Assembly (NCBI RefSeq): GCF_003612125.1
Contig: NZ_RAWI01000037.1
Location: forward strand, 1 to 40,703
Direction of reading: 5' to 3'
Origin: Corallococcus praedator
GTDB taxonomy: Bacteria > Myxococcota > Myxococcia > Myxococcales > Myxococcaceae
Length of the DNA: 40,703 bases
The notes beneath the pieces are model-generated. The model searched no databases and was not told the origin of the DNA. It saw only the letters and a program-made list of their open reading frames with translations. A program made the translations under genes and the position numbers. Shown here in pieces: positions 15,806-25,100 of the stretch. Every line of letters starts with the position of its first letter. Position 1 is the stretch's first letter.

Positions 15806-17869
15806 ATGCGCACTTCTCGCCCTGTCCTCGTCGCCCTCGCGGTGGTCGCCGTCCTCGCCGTGGGCCTGTTCTTCGCCCTGCGCCCGGCCGCGACCTCCGC
15901 GCCTTCGGCTCCCGTCACCCGGGCCTCCACGCCTCCTGCCGTGCTGGACGCGGGGAGCCCTGCCGCGCCCGTGCCGGTGAAGACGGCGGAGGCCGCCGCG
16001 AAGCCGCCGAACCGCTTCGTGGGCTCCGAGGTGTGCGCGGACTGCCACGAGGAGCAGCACACCGGCTGGAAGCACGACTGGCACGCGCGGGCGCTGTCGC
16101 CGGCGACGAAGCAGTACGTGGTGGGCTCGTTCACGGGCGCGGGCACGCACTTCAAGGGCGAATCCAGCGAGGCGTGGATGCGCCGCGACGGCGGCAAGTA
16201 CCTGATGCGCACGAAGGGCGCGGACGGGAACCTGGGCGAGTGGCCGGTGCAGTGGCTGGTGGGCGGCAAGCGGATGCAGGACCCCATCACGCTGCTGCCG
16301 GACGGACGCTGGCAGGTGCTGCCGGTGTACTTCCACGTGACGGGCAAGGGCGAGTGGGTGGACTACTCGGAGAAGAAGCAGGGCGCGCTGGCGCCGGACC
16401 ACCCGTTCTTCTGGGCGAACTTCCGTCGCAGCGCGCAGCACGCGTGTCTGGACTGTCACGTGACGGGCCTGGACGCGAGGTACGACCGGGAGAAGCACCA
16501 GTGGACGACGACGTTCGCGGACGCGGGCGTCGCGTGTGAGTCCTGCCACGGGCCGGGCGGGCGGCACGCGGAGTCGCAGGCGCCAGCGGACATCGTCCAG
16601 CCTGCGAAGCTGGGCGCGGCGGAGGGCTTCGCGGTGTGCGCGCAGTGCCACGGGCCCCGGCGCACGCTGTTCCCGATGCTGGACGCGGCGCACCGCTTCC
16701 AGCCCGGCCAGCGCTACGACGCGAACTACCAGCCCATGGTGTTGCTGGTGGGCAACGAGCGCTCCGGCGACTTCTTCAGCGACGGGCGCCCCAGCACCTC
16801 CAGCTTCGAGTATCAGGCGCTCATCCAGTCGAAGTGCCACCTGCAGGGTGGGGCCACGTGCCTGACGTGCCACACGGCGCCGCATGATCCGCACGCGCCC
16901 AATGAAGTGAAGCCGCTGACGAAGGCGGCGCCCGCGCGCACGTCCGCGAACGCGGCGACGTGCCAGGGCTGTCACGCGGAGGTGGTGGCGCAGGGGGACA
17001 AGCACACGCACCACAAGGCCGCGGCGGCGCAGGACTGCATCGCGTGTCACATGCCGCCGGTGGTGTCGGGCGTGTTGGACCACTTCGCGGACCACGCGCT
17101 GGACGTGCCGGTGCCCCAGAACACGGCGCGCCACGACGTGCCCAACGCGTGCAATGCCTGCCACACGAAGGAGACGCCGGACGCGATGGGGCAGGCGTTG
17201 ACGAAGTGGTGGCCCCAGGCGGCGCAGCGCCAGCAGCGGCGGTTGCGGCTGGCGGACGCGTTCGATGAGAAGACGGCGGCGCAGAGCCGGGGTCCGCTGG
17301 AGGCGGTGCTGGCGGACACGGCGGAGGCGGGCACGCTCCGGGGCGCGGCGGCGAAGTTCCTCGCGCGAAGGTTCAAGCGCGAAGCGGTGCCGGCGCTGCG
17401 GGCGACGCTGAAGGGCACGACGGACAGCACGTTGCGCTCGGACCTCATCGACGCGCTGGGCAGCGTGAACGCGCGTGAGGCGACGGAGGACCTGGTGCCG
17501 CTCTTGAAGGACGGCTCGCTGTGGGTGCGGCAGGGCGCGGCGCTGACGCTGGCGTCGTTCGGGGACGCGCGCGCGATGCCGGCGCTGGAGGCCCTGGCGA
17601 ACCAGCCGGAGACGAGCGGGCTGGTGCAGCCGCACGTGATGCTCGGGCAGTTGGCGATGCGCAAGCGGGACGTCGTCACGGCGACGCGCGAGTTCGAGCG
17701 GGCGTTGGATTTGCAGCCCTACAACGCGGACGTGCTGGTGCGGCTGGCGGACCTGTACATGGTGCAGGGCAACGTGGCGAAGGGCCGCGAGCGGCTGGAA
17801 GAGGCGCTCCGGTTCGACCCGCAGAGCCGGTCGGCGAAGCAGCGTTTGAGCATGATGCCGGCGCCGTGA
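15806..17869 (+). CDS. Octaheme c-type cytochrome with HEAT and TPR repeats
   Basis: A 687-residue protein anchored by one N-terminal helix (RPVLVALAVVAVLAVGLFFAL), with the rest in the periplasm. Eight CxxCH heme motifs begin at residues 77, 214, 244, 278, 352, 386, 411 and 449. The region after the last heme, about 480-590, has HEAT-like helical repeats (AAAKFLARRFKREAVPALRATL, SLWVRQGAALTLASFGDARAMPALEAL). The C-terminus has TPR-like repeats (ATREFERALDLQPYNADVLVRLADLYMVQGN). The fusion suggests an electron-transfer or redox enzyme docked onto partner proteins; related tetraheme/octaheme proteins of the cytochrome c554/NrfB style carry electrons, but no substrate is evident. The ATG at 15806 is fixed by the membrane segment; a GGAGGAG lies rather far upstream. 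Confidence 0.85.
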   Translation: MRTSRPVLVALAVVAVLAVGLFFALRPAATSAPSAPVTRASTPPAVLDAGSPAAPVPVKTAEAAAKPPNRFVGSEVCADCHEEQHTGWKHDWHARALSPATKQYVVGSFTGAGTHFKGESSEAWMRRDGGKYLMRTKGADGNLGEWPVQWLVGGKRMQDPITLLPDGRWQVLPVYFHVTGKGEWVDYSEKKQGALAPDHPFFWANFRRSAQHACLDCHVTGLDARYDREKHQWTTTFADAGVACESCHGPGGRHAESQAPADIVQPAKLGAAEGFAVCAQCHGPRRTLFPMLDAAHRFQPGQRYDANYQPMVLLVGNERSGDFFSDGRPSTSSFEYQALIQSKCHLQGGATCLTCHTAPHDPHAPNEVKPLTKAAPARTSANAATCQGCHAEVVAQGDKHTHHKAAAAQDCIACHMPPVVSGVLDHFADHALDVPVPQNTARHDVPNACNACHTKETPDAMGQALTKWWPQAAQRQQRRLRLADAFDEKTAAQSRGPLEAVLADTAEAGTLRGAAAKFLARRFKREAVPALRATLKGTTDSTLRSDLIDALGSVNAREATEDLVPLLKDGSLWVRQGAALTLASFGDARAMPALEALANQPETSGLVQPHVMLGQLAMRKRDVVTATREFERALDLQPYNADVLVRLADLYMVQGNVAKGRERLEEALRFDPQSRSAKQRLSMMPAP

Positions 17870-18006
17870 GGAGGGGATGGCTTCCGGGATGGCTGTGTTT
17901 GATTCCGGGAGCCGGTCATTCGAGCCGCCGGATGGCTCCGTTCCCCTGCCGTTCATCCTCGAATCCAGCCAGGATGCGGGCACCTGATTTCACTCGGGAG
18001 GGCATC

Positions 18007-18291
18007 GTGACGGACAAACTGGGTCAGCTTCTGGAGGAGGTCACGGACGAGGCGTCCTTCCTCCGCTTCGTCCTCGCCCTGAAAGATGACTACGAAGCGG
18101 ACCGCGCGGAGGCAGCACGGCTTCCTCCCGCGCCGTACTCACCGGGACCTCTCGGCTGGGAGAACGGCACCATCGGAAGCTTTCTCGAAGCGGGCGCGGA
18201 CTGGGCAGAGGCGACAAGCCAACAGGCTCCCCACAAGAACCCCTGGCACCGATGCGCGAGCATCCTGTTCGCCGGCAAGTCCTACGAGTAA
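18007..18291 (+). CDS. DUF7660-like small protein
   Basis: A 94-residue soluble protein. The order is an amphipathic helix (TDEASFLRFVLALKDDYEAD), then WENGTIGSFLEAGADWAEA, and the end PWHRCASILFAGKSYE. This follows the small acidic DUF7660 pattern, 'xxFxxFVxxLxxD.. WEN.tixxFLExxxxWxxd..PWxxxAxxLxAGKxYE', whose role is unknown. The GTG at 18007 has GGGAGGG at good spacing; an ATG at 17974 would add 11 residues without a better site. It follows the cytochrome gene by 137 bp on the same strand, perhaps by chance. Such proteins often occur as immunity-like or stand-alone small proteins, but nothing here shows that. Confidence 0.72.
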   Translation: MTDKLGQLLEEVTDEASFLRFVLALKDDYEADRAEAARLPPAPYSPGPLGWENGTIGSFLEAGADWAEATSQQAPHKNPWHRCASILFAGKSYE

Positions 18292-18345
18292 CAGGCCAGG
18301 GCCACACCCCCTTCAAGCATCCCCATTAGCCGGCGCCGTGAGCGC

Positions 18346-18762
18346 TCAGTGCTGGATGGCGAGGATGCGTCGTCCCTTCACATCCACGGCGTAGGTCGCC
18401 CCCATGTCCATGAGGGGCCCCTGCTTCTCGCAGAGTTGGGGCTTCAGGGTGATCTGCACGAACGTCACGCCCTCCGGACCGGGCGCGGCGGTGACGTCAT
18501 AGGACTCACGCTGGTAGAGGCACTGCTCTTCCTCCGTGGCCCCTTTGTGTGGCTTCAGGTCCAGGGGACGGAAGTCATCCAGGGCCAGCTGCATGGCGGT
18601 CACCGTCCCGCCCTCGAGCGTCCGCGCGTCCTCGGGAAGGTCGAGCGGGAACTGGACGCGAGCGGCTTCCTCCGGCGGGGCATGAGCTGGCCGCGAATCC
18701 CGGTGGAAGAGCGCGCACGCCGACAGCAGCAGGCACACGGGAAGGAGCAGTCCGGACTTCAT
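18346..18762 (-). CDS. Small putative lipoprotein
   Basis: A 138-residue exported protein. MKSGLLLPVCLLLSAC is a lipoprotein signal with a clear lipobox, followed by a short charged linker. The body has strands such as GTVTAMQLALDDFRPLDLKP, GVTFVQITLKPQLC and the closing YAVDVKGRRILAIQH, which suggests a compact beta domain with one possible disulfide (ECLYQ-like CLYQ and QLCEK). I do not recognise the family. It lies 52 bp behind the JAB-like gene on the same strand and is likely co-transcribed. The ATG at 18762 is set by the signal; an upstream in-frame ATG at 18804 would bury it. Confidence 0.75.
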   Translation of the reverse strand: MKSGLLLPVCLLLSACALFHRDSRPAHAPPEEAARVQFPLDLPEDARTLEGGTVTAMQLALDDFRPLDLKPHKGATEEEQCLYQRESYDVTAAPGPEGVTFVQITLKPQLCEKQGPLMDMGATYAVDVKGRRILAIQH

Positions 18763-18814
18763 CAAGGCTCCACGCCAGCCGGTCGCTGGATTTTGAATGG
18801 GCATGGGGTGGTTT

Positions 18815-19273
18815 CTATTCCTCGACCGAGGTCATCAGACCGACGGCCTTGTGCTCTGGCTTCACGATACCAATGAGCGCCCAGCTCTTCCCACGCCGCT
18901 CATAGACTTCTCCCGGCCGGGCCTCTCCGATGTGGGGCACGAGCTTCATCACCCTGCACTTCGTGTCGAACTGAAGCCGGATGGAGTACCGCTGACGCGC
19001 CTCGGTCCGGTCCGGCCTGGACATGCGCGAATCAGCCCACGGATGACTGTGGTAGTCCGCGTGGATGTTCGCCTCTCCACGCGAATCCCGGACGAGGTTC
19101 GGCTGCCTGCAGCTCTTCTCCTTCTCGGGAATCGCCTTCAACAAAGGCCCCAGCGGTGACGGCATGCTCGCTGAATAAGAGCCGTCTCCCACGGAGTAGA
19201 GGACCCGGATCCTTTCAACGACCAGGTCTCCCGCGCCTGCGCCGCCGTGAGCATCCTCCTGGTCCTCTGTCAT
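18815..19273 (-). CDS. JAB/JAMM-like putative metallopeptidase
   Basis: A 152-residue protein with the segment HADYHSHPWADSRMSRPD. This fits the JAMM zinc motif H-x-H-P-x6-S-x2-D (His75, His77, Ser85, Asp88) and is also close to DUF4329-type domains found at the ends of polymorphic toxins and RHS proteins. The ordering of a strand before the motif (VERIRVLYSVGDGSYS) and strands after it (IRLQFDTKCRVMKLVP, WALIGIVKP) suits the fold. The catalytic Glu normally upstream could be Glu20 or Glu50; I cannot decide. There is no signal peptide. TGA lies 6 bp before the ATG at 19273, so this is the full length. Its ribosome site lies in an inverted repeat. Activity is unproven. Confidence 0.6.
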   Translation of the reverse strand: MTEDQEDAHGGAGAGDLVVERIRVLYSVGDGSYSASMPSPLGPLLKAIPEKEKSCRQPNLVRDSRGEANIHADYHSHPWADSRMSRPDRTEARQRYSIRLQFDTKCRVMKLVPHIGEARPGEVYERRGKSWALIGIVKPEHKAVGLMTSVEE

Positions 19274-19282
19274 TGATTGTCA

Positions 19283-19302
19283 TCCTGCCCCCAGGGGCAG
19301 GA
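19283..19302 (-). promoter_or_regulatory. 9-bp inverted repeat overlapping ribosome site of JAB-like gene
   Basis: On the minus strand, TCCTGCCCC and GGGGCAGGA pair perfectly with a 2-base gap. The right arm is the purine-rich ribosome site of the gene starting at 19273. In RNA the site could be hidden in the stem, so a translational switch is possible; a real RNA loop would need to open one or two pairs. Confidence 0.45.
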
Positions 19303-19362
19303 CCGACGTTCATCGCCCCCGCCGCCGGGCAATTCCATACGCGACTGTGTTGTCCATTGGAG

Positions 19363-19386
19363 CGCCACGGGGGCGCCCCCGTGGCG
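19363..19386. promoter_or_regulatory. Perfect 24-bp palindrome, candidate operator
   Basis: The half-site CGCCACGGGGGC is followed directly by its exact reverse complement, giving 12+12 bp with no spacer. It ends 37 bp before the ATG of the TolC-like gene, the first gene of the efflux/lipid block. This is a good position for a dimeric repressor (TetR-like proteins often control RND pumps), but no regulator gene is adjacent. It could equally act as an RNA hairpin. Confidence 0.5.
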
Positions 19387-19423
19387 GGGGCATGGCTTCG
19401 CCCCTACCTGGGGAGCACCCTTT

Positions 19424-20914
19424 ATGAACGCCCTCCCGTTCGCAGCCCTGCTGGCCCAGCTTGGAGCCTCCGGCGTGGTCTCCGCCCAGCCCGGCCCTGA
19501 ACATCCCCAGGCCGTGGCCCAGGACACCGCGCCAGGACCTCGCGCCACGCCCACCCCGCAGCCCACCCAGGATCCGCAGGACGTGCCGGAGGTACCGCCA
19601 CCCTTCGAGGCGAACGTGTCGGATCCGCTGCTCGCCCCGGCATCCACCGCGCCGCTGCAGCTCACCTCGTGGAACCAGGCGCTCACGCTCCTGCGCCAGC
19701 GCTCCACCGACCTGCAGGCCGCCCTGGGACAGATTGAAGTGGCCGCGGGCACATGGCGCATCGCGCTCGCGAACCTGCTGCCCAGCGTCACCGGCACCCT
19801 GGGCGCCCAGTACAACGTGCTCAACCCGAGCCTGGTCGCCATCGGCGGTGGCGCTGGCGGCGGCCTTGGCGGCGGCGTGGGCACCGGCGGCGGCATCACC
19901 CCCACGGAATTGCTGGGCGTGGGCACGATCGCCGCGTCCGTGCCGCTGGTGGACCTGGCCAGCCTCTACGCCCTGGGCAGCGCGAAGGAGAACCGGCGCA
20001 CCGCCGCCCTGTCGCTCGCGGAGACGCGCCGGCAGCTCACCCGCGGCCTCGCACAGGCGCTCGTCTCCGTGTCCTCCACGGAGCGGCTGGCGGAGGTCAA
20101 CCGCGTCAACCTGCGCACCGCGCTGGAGCGGCTGGCCCTCGCGCAGCGCCGCTTCGAGCTGGGCGCCGGCACCCGCCTGGACGTCGTGCGCGTGGAGCAG
20201 GACGCGCAGGCCGCCCGCCGCAACGTGGTGACGGGCGACGAGGACCTGCGCCAGGCGCGCGAGTCCCTGGGGCTCGCGCTGGGCACCCCTTCCGCCGTGG
20301 GCCTGGCCAAGGGGCTGGAGCTGAACACCCTGCTCCAGGGCGCCAGCCAGACCTGCCACCCGCTGCAGTCGCTGGAGCGCCGCGCGGACATCGCCGCGGC
20401 CCGCTCCCGGCTGGTGGTGGCCGAGCGCGCCATTGGCGAGGTGAAGCGCCAGTACGCGCCCACGCTGGACCTCACCAGCAACACCACCGCGCTCACCGTC
20501 AACCCGGGCTTCGCGGAGGTGCCCATCTGGAACATCGGCGCAAGCCTCGTGCTGCCCTTCTGGGACGGCGGCGCGCGCGAGGGTCGGCTGCGCCAGACGC
20601 GCGGCCAGTTGGAGCAGGCCCGCGCGGACGTCGTCGCGCGCGAGCGCAACGTCGTCGTGGAGGTCACCCAGGCGAAGCGCGCCGTGCAGGTGAGCCAGGA
20701 GACGCGCGCCCTGGCGGACCGCGAGCTGAACCTCGCGAAGGAGAATGACCGGCTCTCCCGCCGCGCCTTCGAGGTGGGCACCGGAACGAGCCTCGAGCTG
20801 GTGGACGCGGCCGGGGCCCTGCGACAGGCGGAGCTGGCGCTCGTGATTCGAGACTTCCAACTGCGCCAGGCGCAGGTGGACGCATTCTTGTCGGAGGCAG
20901 CATGCGAGTGGTGA
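19424..20914 (+). CDS. TolC-family outer membrane efflux protein
   Basis: A 496-residue outer membrane channel protein. The start (MNALPFAALLAQLGASGVVSAQ) is a weak Sec signal, followed by a Pro-rich stretch to about residue 75. Two TolC-type repeats follow, each with long coiled-coil helices (WNQALTLLRQRSTDLQAALGQ; LALAQRRFELGAGTRLDVVRVEQDAQAARRN; REGRLRQTRGQLEQARADVVARERN; LSRRAFEVGTGTSLELVDAAGALRQAELAL). The 'RFELGxGTxLDVxRVEQ' and 'FEVGTGTSLELVDA' signatures mark the family. A Gly-rich loop lies near residues 145-165. It is the first gene of the set; the next starts 13 bp before its end, so translation is probably coupled. Together with the following two genes it should form a tripartite efflux pump. 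Confidence 0.9.
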   Translation: MNALPFAALLAQLGASGVVSAQPGPEHPQAVAQDTAPGPRATPTPQPTQDPQDVPEVPPPFEANVSDPLLAPASTAPLQLTSWNQALTLLRQRSTDLQAALGQIEVAAGTWRIALANLLPSVTGTLGAQYNVLNPSLVAIGGGAGGGLGGGVGTGGGITPTELLGVGTIAASVPLVDLASLYALGSAKENRRTAALSLAETRRQLTRGLAQALVSVSSTERLAEVNRVNLRTALERLALAQRRFELGAGTRLDVVRVEQDAQAARRNVVTGDEDLRQARESLGLALGTPSAVGLAKGLELNTLLQGASQTCHPLQSLERRADIAAARSRLVVAERAIGEVKRQYAPTLDLTSNTTALTVNPGFAEVPIWNIGASLVLPFWDGGAREGRLRQTRGQLEQARADVVARERNVVVEVTQAKRAVQVSQETRALADRELNLAKENDRLSRRAFEVGTGTSLELVDAAGALRQAELALVIRDFQLRQAQVDAFLSEAACEW

Positions 20915-22101
20915 GGGGTGATTGGGGCGCATGGGGACTCGTGCTCGCGCTTGCGGGCGGCTGCAGCGGCGGAAAGGAAGGGGGGCAGGGCGGGCCCGGT
21001 GGCGGCCCCCAGGGTGGCCAGCAGGGACAGGGCGGCGGCAAGCCCATGCCCGTGCAGGTGCTCCAGGTCCAGCCCGGCCCGGTGCGCGACACCCGCGAGT
21101 ACGTGGGCACGCTCATCTCCCGGCGCAGCATCACCGTCTTCCCGCAGGTGGCCGGCTACGTGCAATCCATCGCCGTGCACCCCGGGGACACGGTGCGCTC
21201 CGGCCAGGTGCTGCTCGTCGTGGACCCCCGTCAGGAACGGGCGACCCTGCGCGCCACCCAGGCGCAGAAGGCCTCCGCGGTCGCCAGCCGCGAGTTCGCG
21301 CGCAAGACGCGGGAGCGCAGCGCGCAACTGCTCAAGGAAGGCCTCGTGAGCCGCCAGGACTACGAGCAGGCCGTGGCCCAGGCGGAGCAGGCCGTGGCCC
21401 AGGCCCGCGCCGCGGAGGCACAGATTCAGAACCAGCAGGTGCAGTTGGGCTTCTTCAGCGTGAGCGCCCCCTTTGACGGCATCGTGGGCGACATCCCGGT
21501 GAAGCTGGGCGACTACGTGTCCTCTGAGACGGCGCTCACCATCGTGGACCAGAGCCGGGCGCTGGAGCTGTCCGTGCAGGTGCCGGTGGATCAGGCCAGC
21601 CGCGTGAAGCTGGGACAGACGCCCCTGGAGGTGCTGGACGACGACGGCAAGCCCGTGGTCCGCGCGCCCGCGTTCTTCGTCGCCACCACGCCCAACCCGG
21701 CCACGCAGCTGGTGGAGGTGAAGGCCGCCTTCGTCAACACCGTGGGCCTGAGGGCCGGCCAGCTGGTGCGCGCGCAGCTCGTCTACGACGTGCGCGAGGC
21801 CCTGAAGATGCCCACCACCGCGGTGACCCGGCAGGGCAGCCAGTCCTTCGCCATGGTGGTGGGACAGAGCGACGGCGGCACCGTGGCGAAGCGCCAGCCG
21901 GTGACGCTGGGGCTGGTGGAGGGCAACGACTACGAGGTGCTCAAGGGCCTGGACGCGGGCACGCAGGTGGTGATCAGCGGCGTGCAGCAACTGCGCGACG
22001 GCATGCCCATCACGGCGAAGCCCGCGCAGCAGGGCCAAACGGAAGGCATGCCCGACACCTCCGCGCCAGGCACGGGCGGCGGCGCGGACGCGGGCCGCTA
22101 G
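20902..22101 (+). CDS. RND efflux periplasmic adaptor (MFP), lipoprotein
   Basis: A 399-residue membrane fusion protein that joins the RND pump to the outer membrane channel. Its signal runs to ALAGGC (Cys21), so it is lipid-anchored as in AcrA, followed by a Gly/Gln-rich linker. The lipoyl half-motifs are split by a coiled-coil hairpin: AGYVQSIAVHPGDTVRSGQVLLVVD, then AQKASAVASREFARKTRERSAQLLKEGLVSRQDYEQAVAQAEQ, then VSAPFDGIVGDIPVKLGDYV. A beta-barrel and membrane-proximal domain follow (ALKMPTTAVTRQGSQSFAMVV, GLDAGTQVVISGVQQLRDG). The start overlaps the TolC-like gene, and the stop is 8 bp before the pump gene. The transported substrate is unknown. Confidence 0.93.
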   Translation: MRVVRGDWGAWGLVLALAGGCSGGKEGGQGGPGGGPQGGQQGQGGGKPMPVQVLQVQPGPVRDTREYVGTLISRRSITVFPQVAGYVQSIAVHPGDTVRSGQVLLVVDPRQERATLRATQAQKASAVASREFARKTRERSAQLLKEGLVSRQDYEQAVAQAEQAVAQARAAEAQIQNQQVQLGFFSVSAPFDGIVGDIPVKLGDYVSSETALTIVDQSRALELSVQVPVDQASRVKLGQTPLEVLDDDGKPVVRAPAFFVATTPNPATQLVEVKAAFVNTVGLRAGQLVRAQLVYDVREALKMPTTAVTRQGSQSFAMVVGQSDGGTVAKRQPVTLGLVEGNDYEVLKGLDAGTQVVISGVQQLRDGMPITAKPAQQGQTEGMPDTSAPGTGGGADAGR

Positions 22102-22109
22102 GGACTGCC

Positions 22110-25100
22110 ATGAACTTCTCCGAGTTCTTCATCAAACGCCCGGTCTTCGCGAGCGTGCTGTCCATCCTCATCACGCTCGTGGGCGCCATCTCCATCCCCA
22201 ACCTCCCCATCGAGCAGTACCCGGAGCTGGCCCTGCCCCAGGTGCAGGTGACGGCCACGTACACCGGCGCGTCCGCGGAGACGGTGGAGAGCGCCGTCAC
22301 CACGGTGCTGGAGCGCCAGCTCAACGGCATGGAGGGCATGCGCTACATGTCCTCCACCAGCACCAACGACGGCCAGAGCACCATCATCGCCACCTTCGAC
22401 CCGTCGCGCGACGTGGACCTGGCGGCGGTGGACGTGCAGAACCGCGTCGCCACCGCCACGCCGCAGCTGCCCCAGCAGGTCAACGCGCTGGGCGTCACCG
22501 TGCGCAAGGCGCAGACGCAGTTGCTCGTCTCCTTTGGCGTCTACGACCAGCAGAAGCGCTACGACACGGAGTTCGTCAGCAACTACGCGGACGTCTTCAT
22601 CCGCGACGCGCTGTTGCGCGTGAAGGGCGTGGGCGACGTGCGCATCTTCGGCGAGCGCCGCTTCGCCATGCGCCTGTGGTTGGATCCCACGGAGCTGGCC
22701 CGGCGCGGCCTCACCGCCCAGGACGTGCTGGACGCCCTCCAGGAACAGAACGTCCAGGTGGGCGCGGGCAAGGTGGGCCAGGCGCCCTCCTCCAAGGACC
22801 AAGCGTACCAGCTGTCGCTCCAGGTGAAGGGGCAGTTGACGTCCGCCAGCGAGTTCGGCGCCATCGTCATCCAGCGCGGGGCGGAAGGCGCGCTCGTGCG
22901 CATCCGCGACGTGGGCCGCGTGGAGCTGGGCGCGGAGAGCTACCAGCAGTTGTTGCGCTTCAACGGCCAGGACGCGGTGGGTCTGGGCATCACCCAGCTT
23001 CCGGGCTCCAACGCGCTGGAGGTGCGCGAGGGCGTGGAGAAGGAATTGAAGCGGCTGTCCGCGACCTTCCCGCCCGGCCTCACCTACAAGGTGGCGTTCG
23101 ACACCACGCTGGCGGTGAGCGCCTCCATCAAGGAGGTGCTCCACGCGCTGGGCGAGGCCATCCTCCTGGTCATCCTCGTCATCTTCATCTTCCTGCACGG
23201 CTGGCGCAGCGTGCTGGTCGCGGTGACGACGCTGCCGGTGTCGCTCGTCGGCACGTTCATGTTCGTCAACGCGTTCGGCTTCTCGCTCAACACGCTGACC
23301 CTCTTCGGCCTGACGCTGGCCACGGGCCTCGTGGTGGACGACGCCATCGTCGTCATCGAGAACGTCGAGCGCGTGATGGAGCACGAAAAGGTGGACGCGA
23401 AGGAGGCCACCACCCGGGGCATGCAGCAGGTGTCCGGCGTCGTGGTGGCCACCGCGCTGGTGCTCTCCGCGGTGTTCATCCCGGTGTCCTTCTTCCCCGG
23501 CACCACGGGCGCCATCTACCGGCAGTTCGCGCTCACCATCGCGTTCTCCATCAGCCTCTCCGCGCTCGTCGCCCTCACCCTGTCCCCCGCGCTGTGCGCG
23601 CGCCTCTTGCGCAGCAACGAGGGCAAGAAGTTCGTCCTCGCGCGCAAGTTCGATGACGGCCTGGATTCCCTGCGGCGCGGCTACGGGAAGCTCTTGGGCT
23701 TCATGCTGGGCAGGGCGAAGTGGTTCGTCGTCGCCGCGTTCGTCGTGTTCCTGGTCGCCACGGGGCTGCTCTATCGGGCCACGCCGTCCGGCTTCATCCC
23801 GGACGAGGACCAGGGCTACCTCATCATCGCGGTGCAGGGCCCGGAGGGCACGTCGCTGGAGTACACGCGCCAGGTGCTCCTCCAGGTGGAGGAGATCATC
23901 CGCGAGCAGCCGGAGGTGACGGACATCTTCACCGTGGGCGGCTTCTCGCTCCTGGGCACGGGCGCCAACTACGGCTCGCTGTTCATCAACCTCAAGCCCT
24001 GGGAGGAGCGCGAGAAGAAGGAGGAGAGCGTGGCCGGGATGGTGGAGCGCCTGCGCGGTCCGCTGGGCCAGGTGGGCGGCGCGCGCGTGCTGCCCCTGCA
24101 ACCGCCCGCCATCCGCGGCGTGGGCAGCGTGGGCGGCTTCGAGTTCGTGCTGGAGGACCAGCAGGGCGGCCGCTCCCTGGAGGAGCTGGCGCAGGCGACG
24201 CAGGCGTTGGTGGGCACGGCGGCGCGGGAGCCGCGCCTGAGAGGCGTGTTCTCCGCGTTCACGGCGGGCTCGCCGCAGCTCAACATCGACGTGGACCGCG
24301 AGAAGGCCAAGGCGATGGGCGTGCCCCTGTCCTCGCTGTTCTCCACGCTCCAGGTGTACCTGGGCAGCCAGTACGTGAACGACTTCACCTTCGCCAACCG
24401 CGTCTACCGCGTGTTCGTGCAGGCCGCGACGCCCTTCCGCGACAACCCGAAGGACATCGGCAGCTTCTACGTCCGCGCGGAAGGGGGCGGCATGGTGCCC
24501 CTGGAGAACCTGGTGAAGCTGACGCCCGTGGCCACCGCGCAGAACATCACCCACTACAACCTCTTCCGCTCCGCGAACATCAACGGCCAGGGCACCCCCG
24601 GCGTCAGCACCGGGCAGGCGCTCCAGGCCATGGAGGACGTGGCGAAGCAGGCGCTGCCCACGGGCTTCACCTACGAATGGACGGGCCTGTCCGCGGAACA
24701 GAAGAGCGCGGGCAACACCGTGCTCGTCATCTTCGCGCTGGGCATCGTGTTCGTCTTCCTGGTGCTGGCCGCGCAGTACGAAAGCTTCGCCCTGCCCTTC
24801 GTCGTCATGCTCGCGGTGCCCGTGGCCATGATGGGCGCGCTCCTGCTTCAGGGCGCGCGTGGACTGGTGAACGACGTGTTCTGCCAGGTGGGACTGGTGA
24901 TGCTGGTGGGCCTTGCGTCCAAGAACGCCATCCTCATCGTGGAGTTCGGAGAACAACTGCGCGCGCAGGGACAGGGCGTCGTGGAGTCCGCCATCAACGC
25001 GGCGGAGACGCGCCTGCGGCCCATCCTGATGACGTCCTTCGCCTTCCTCTTCGGCGTGGTGCCCCTGATGCTGGCCAGCGGCGCGGGCGCCTCGGCGCGC

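Noticed and set aside
15790-16539. ATG at 15790 with a good GGAGGAG site
   Set aside because: It opens a different frame, whose product is a shadow; the heme motifs are in the frame starting at 15806.
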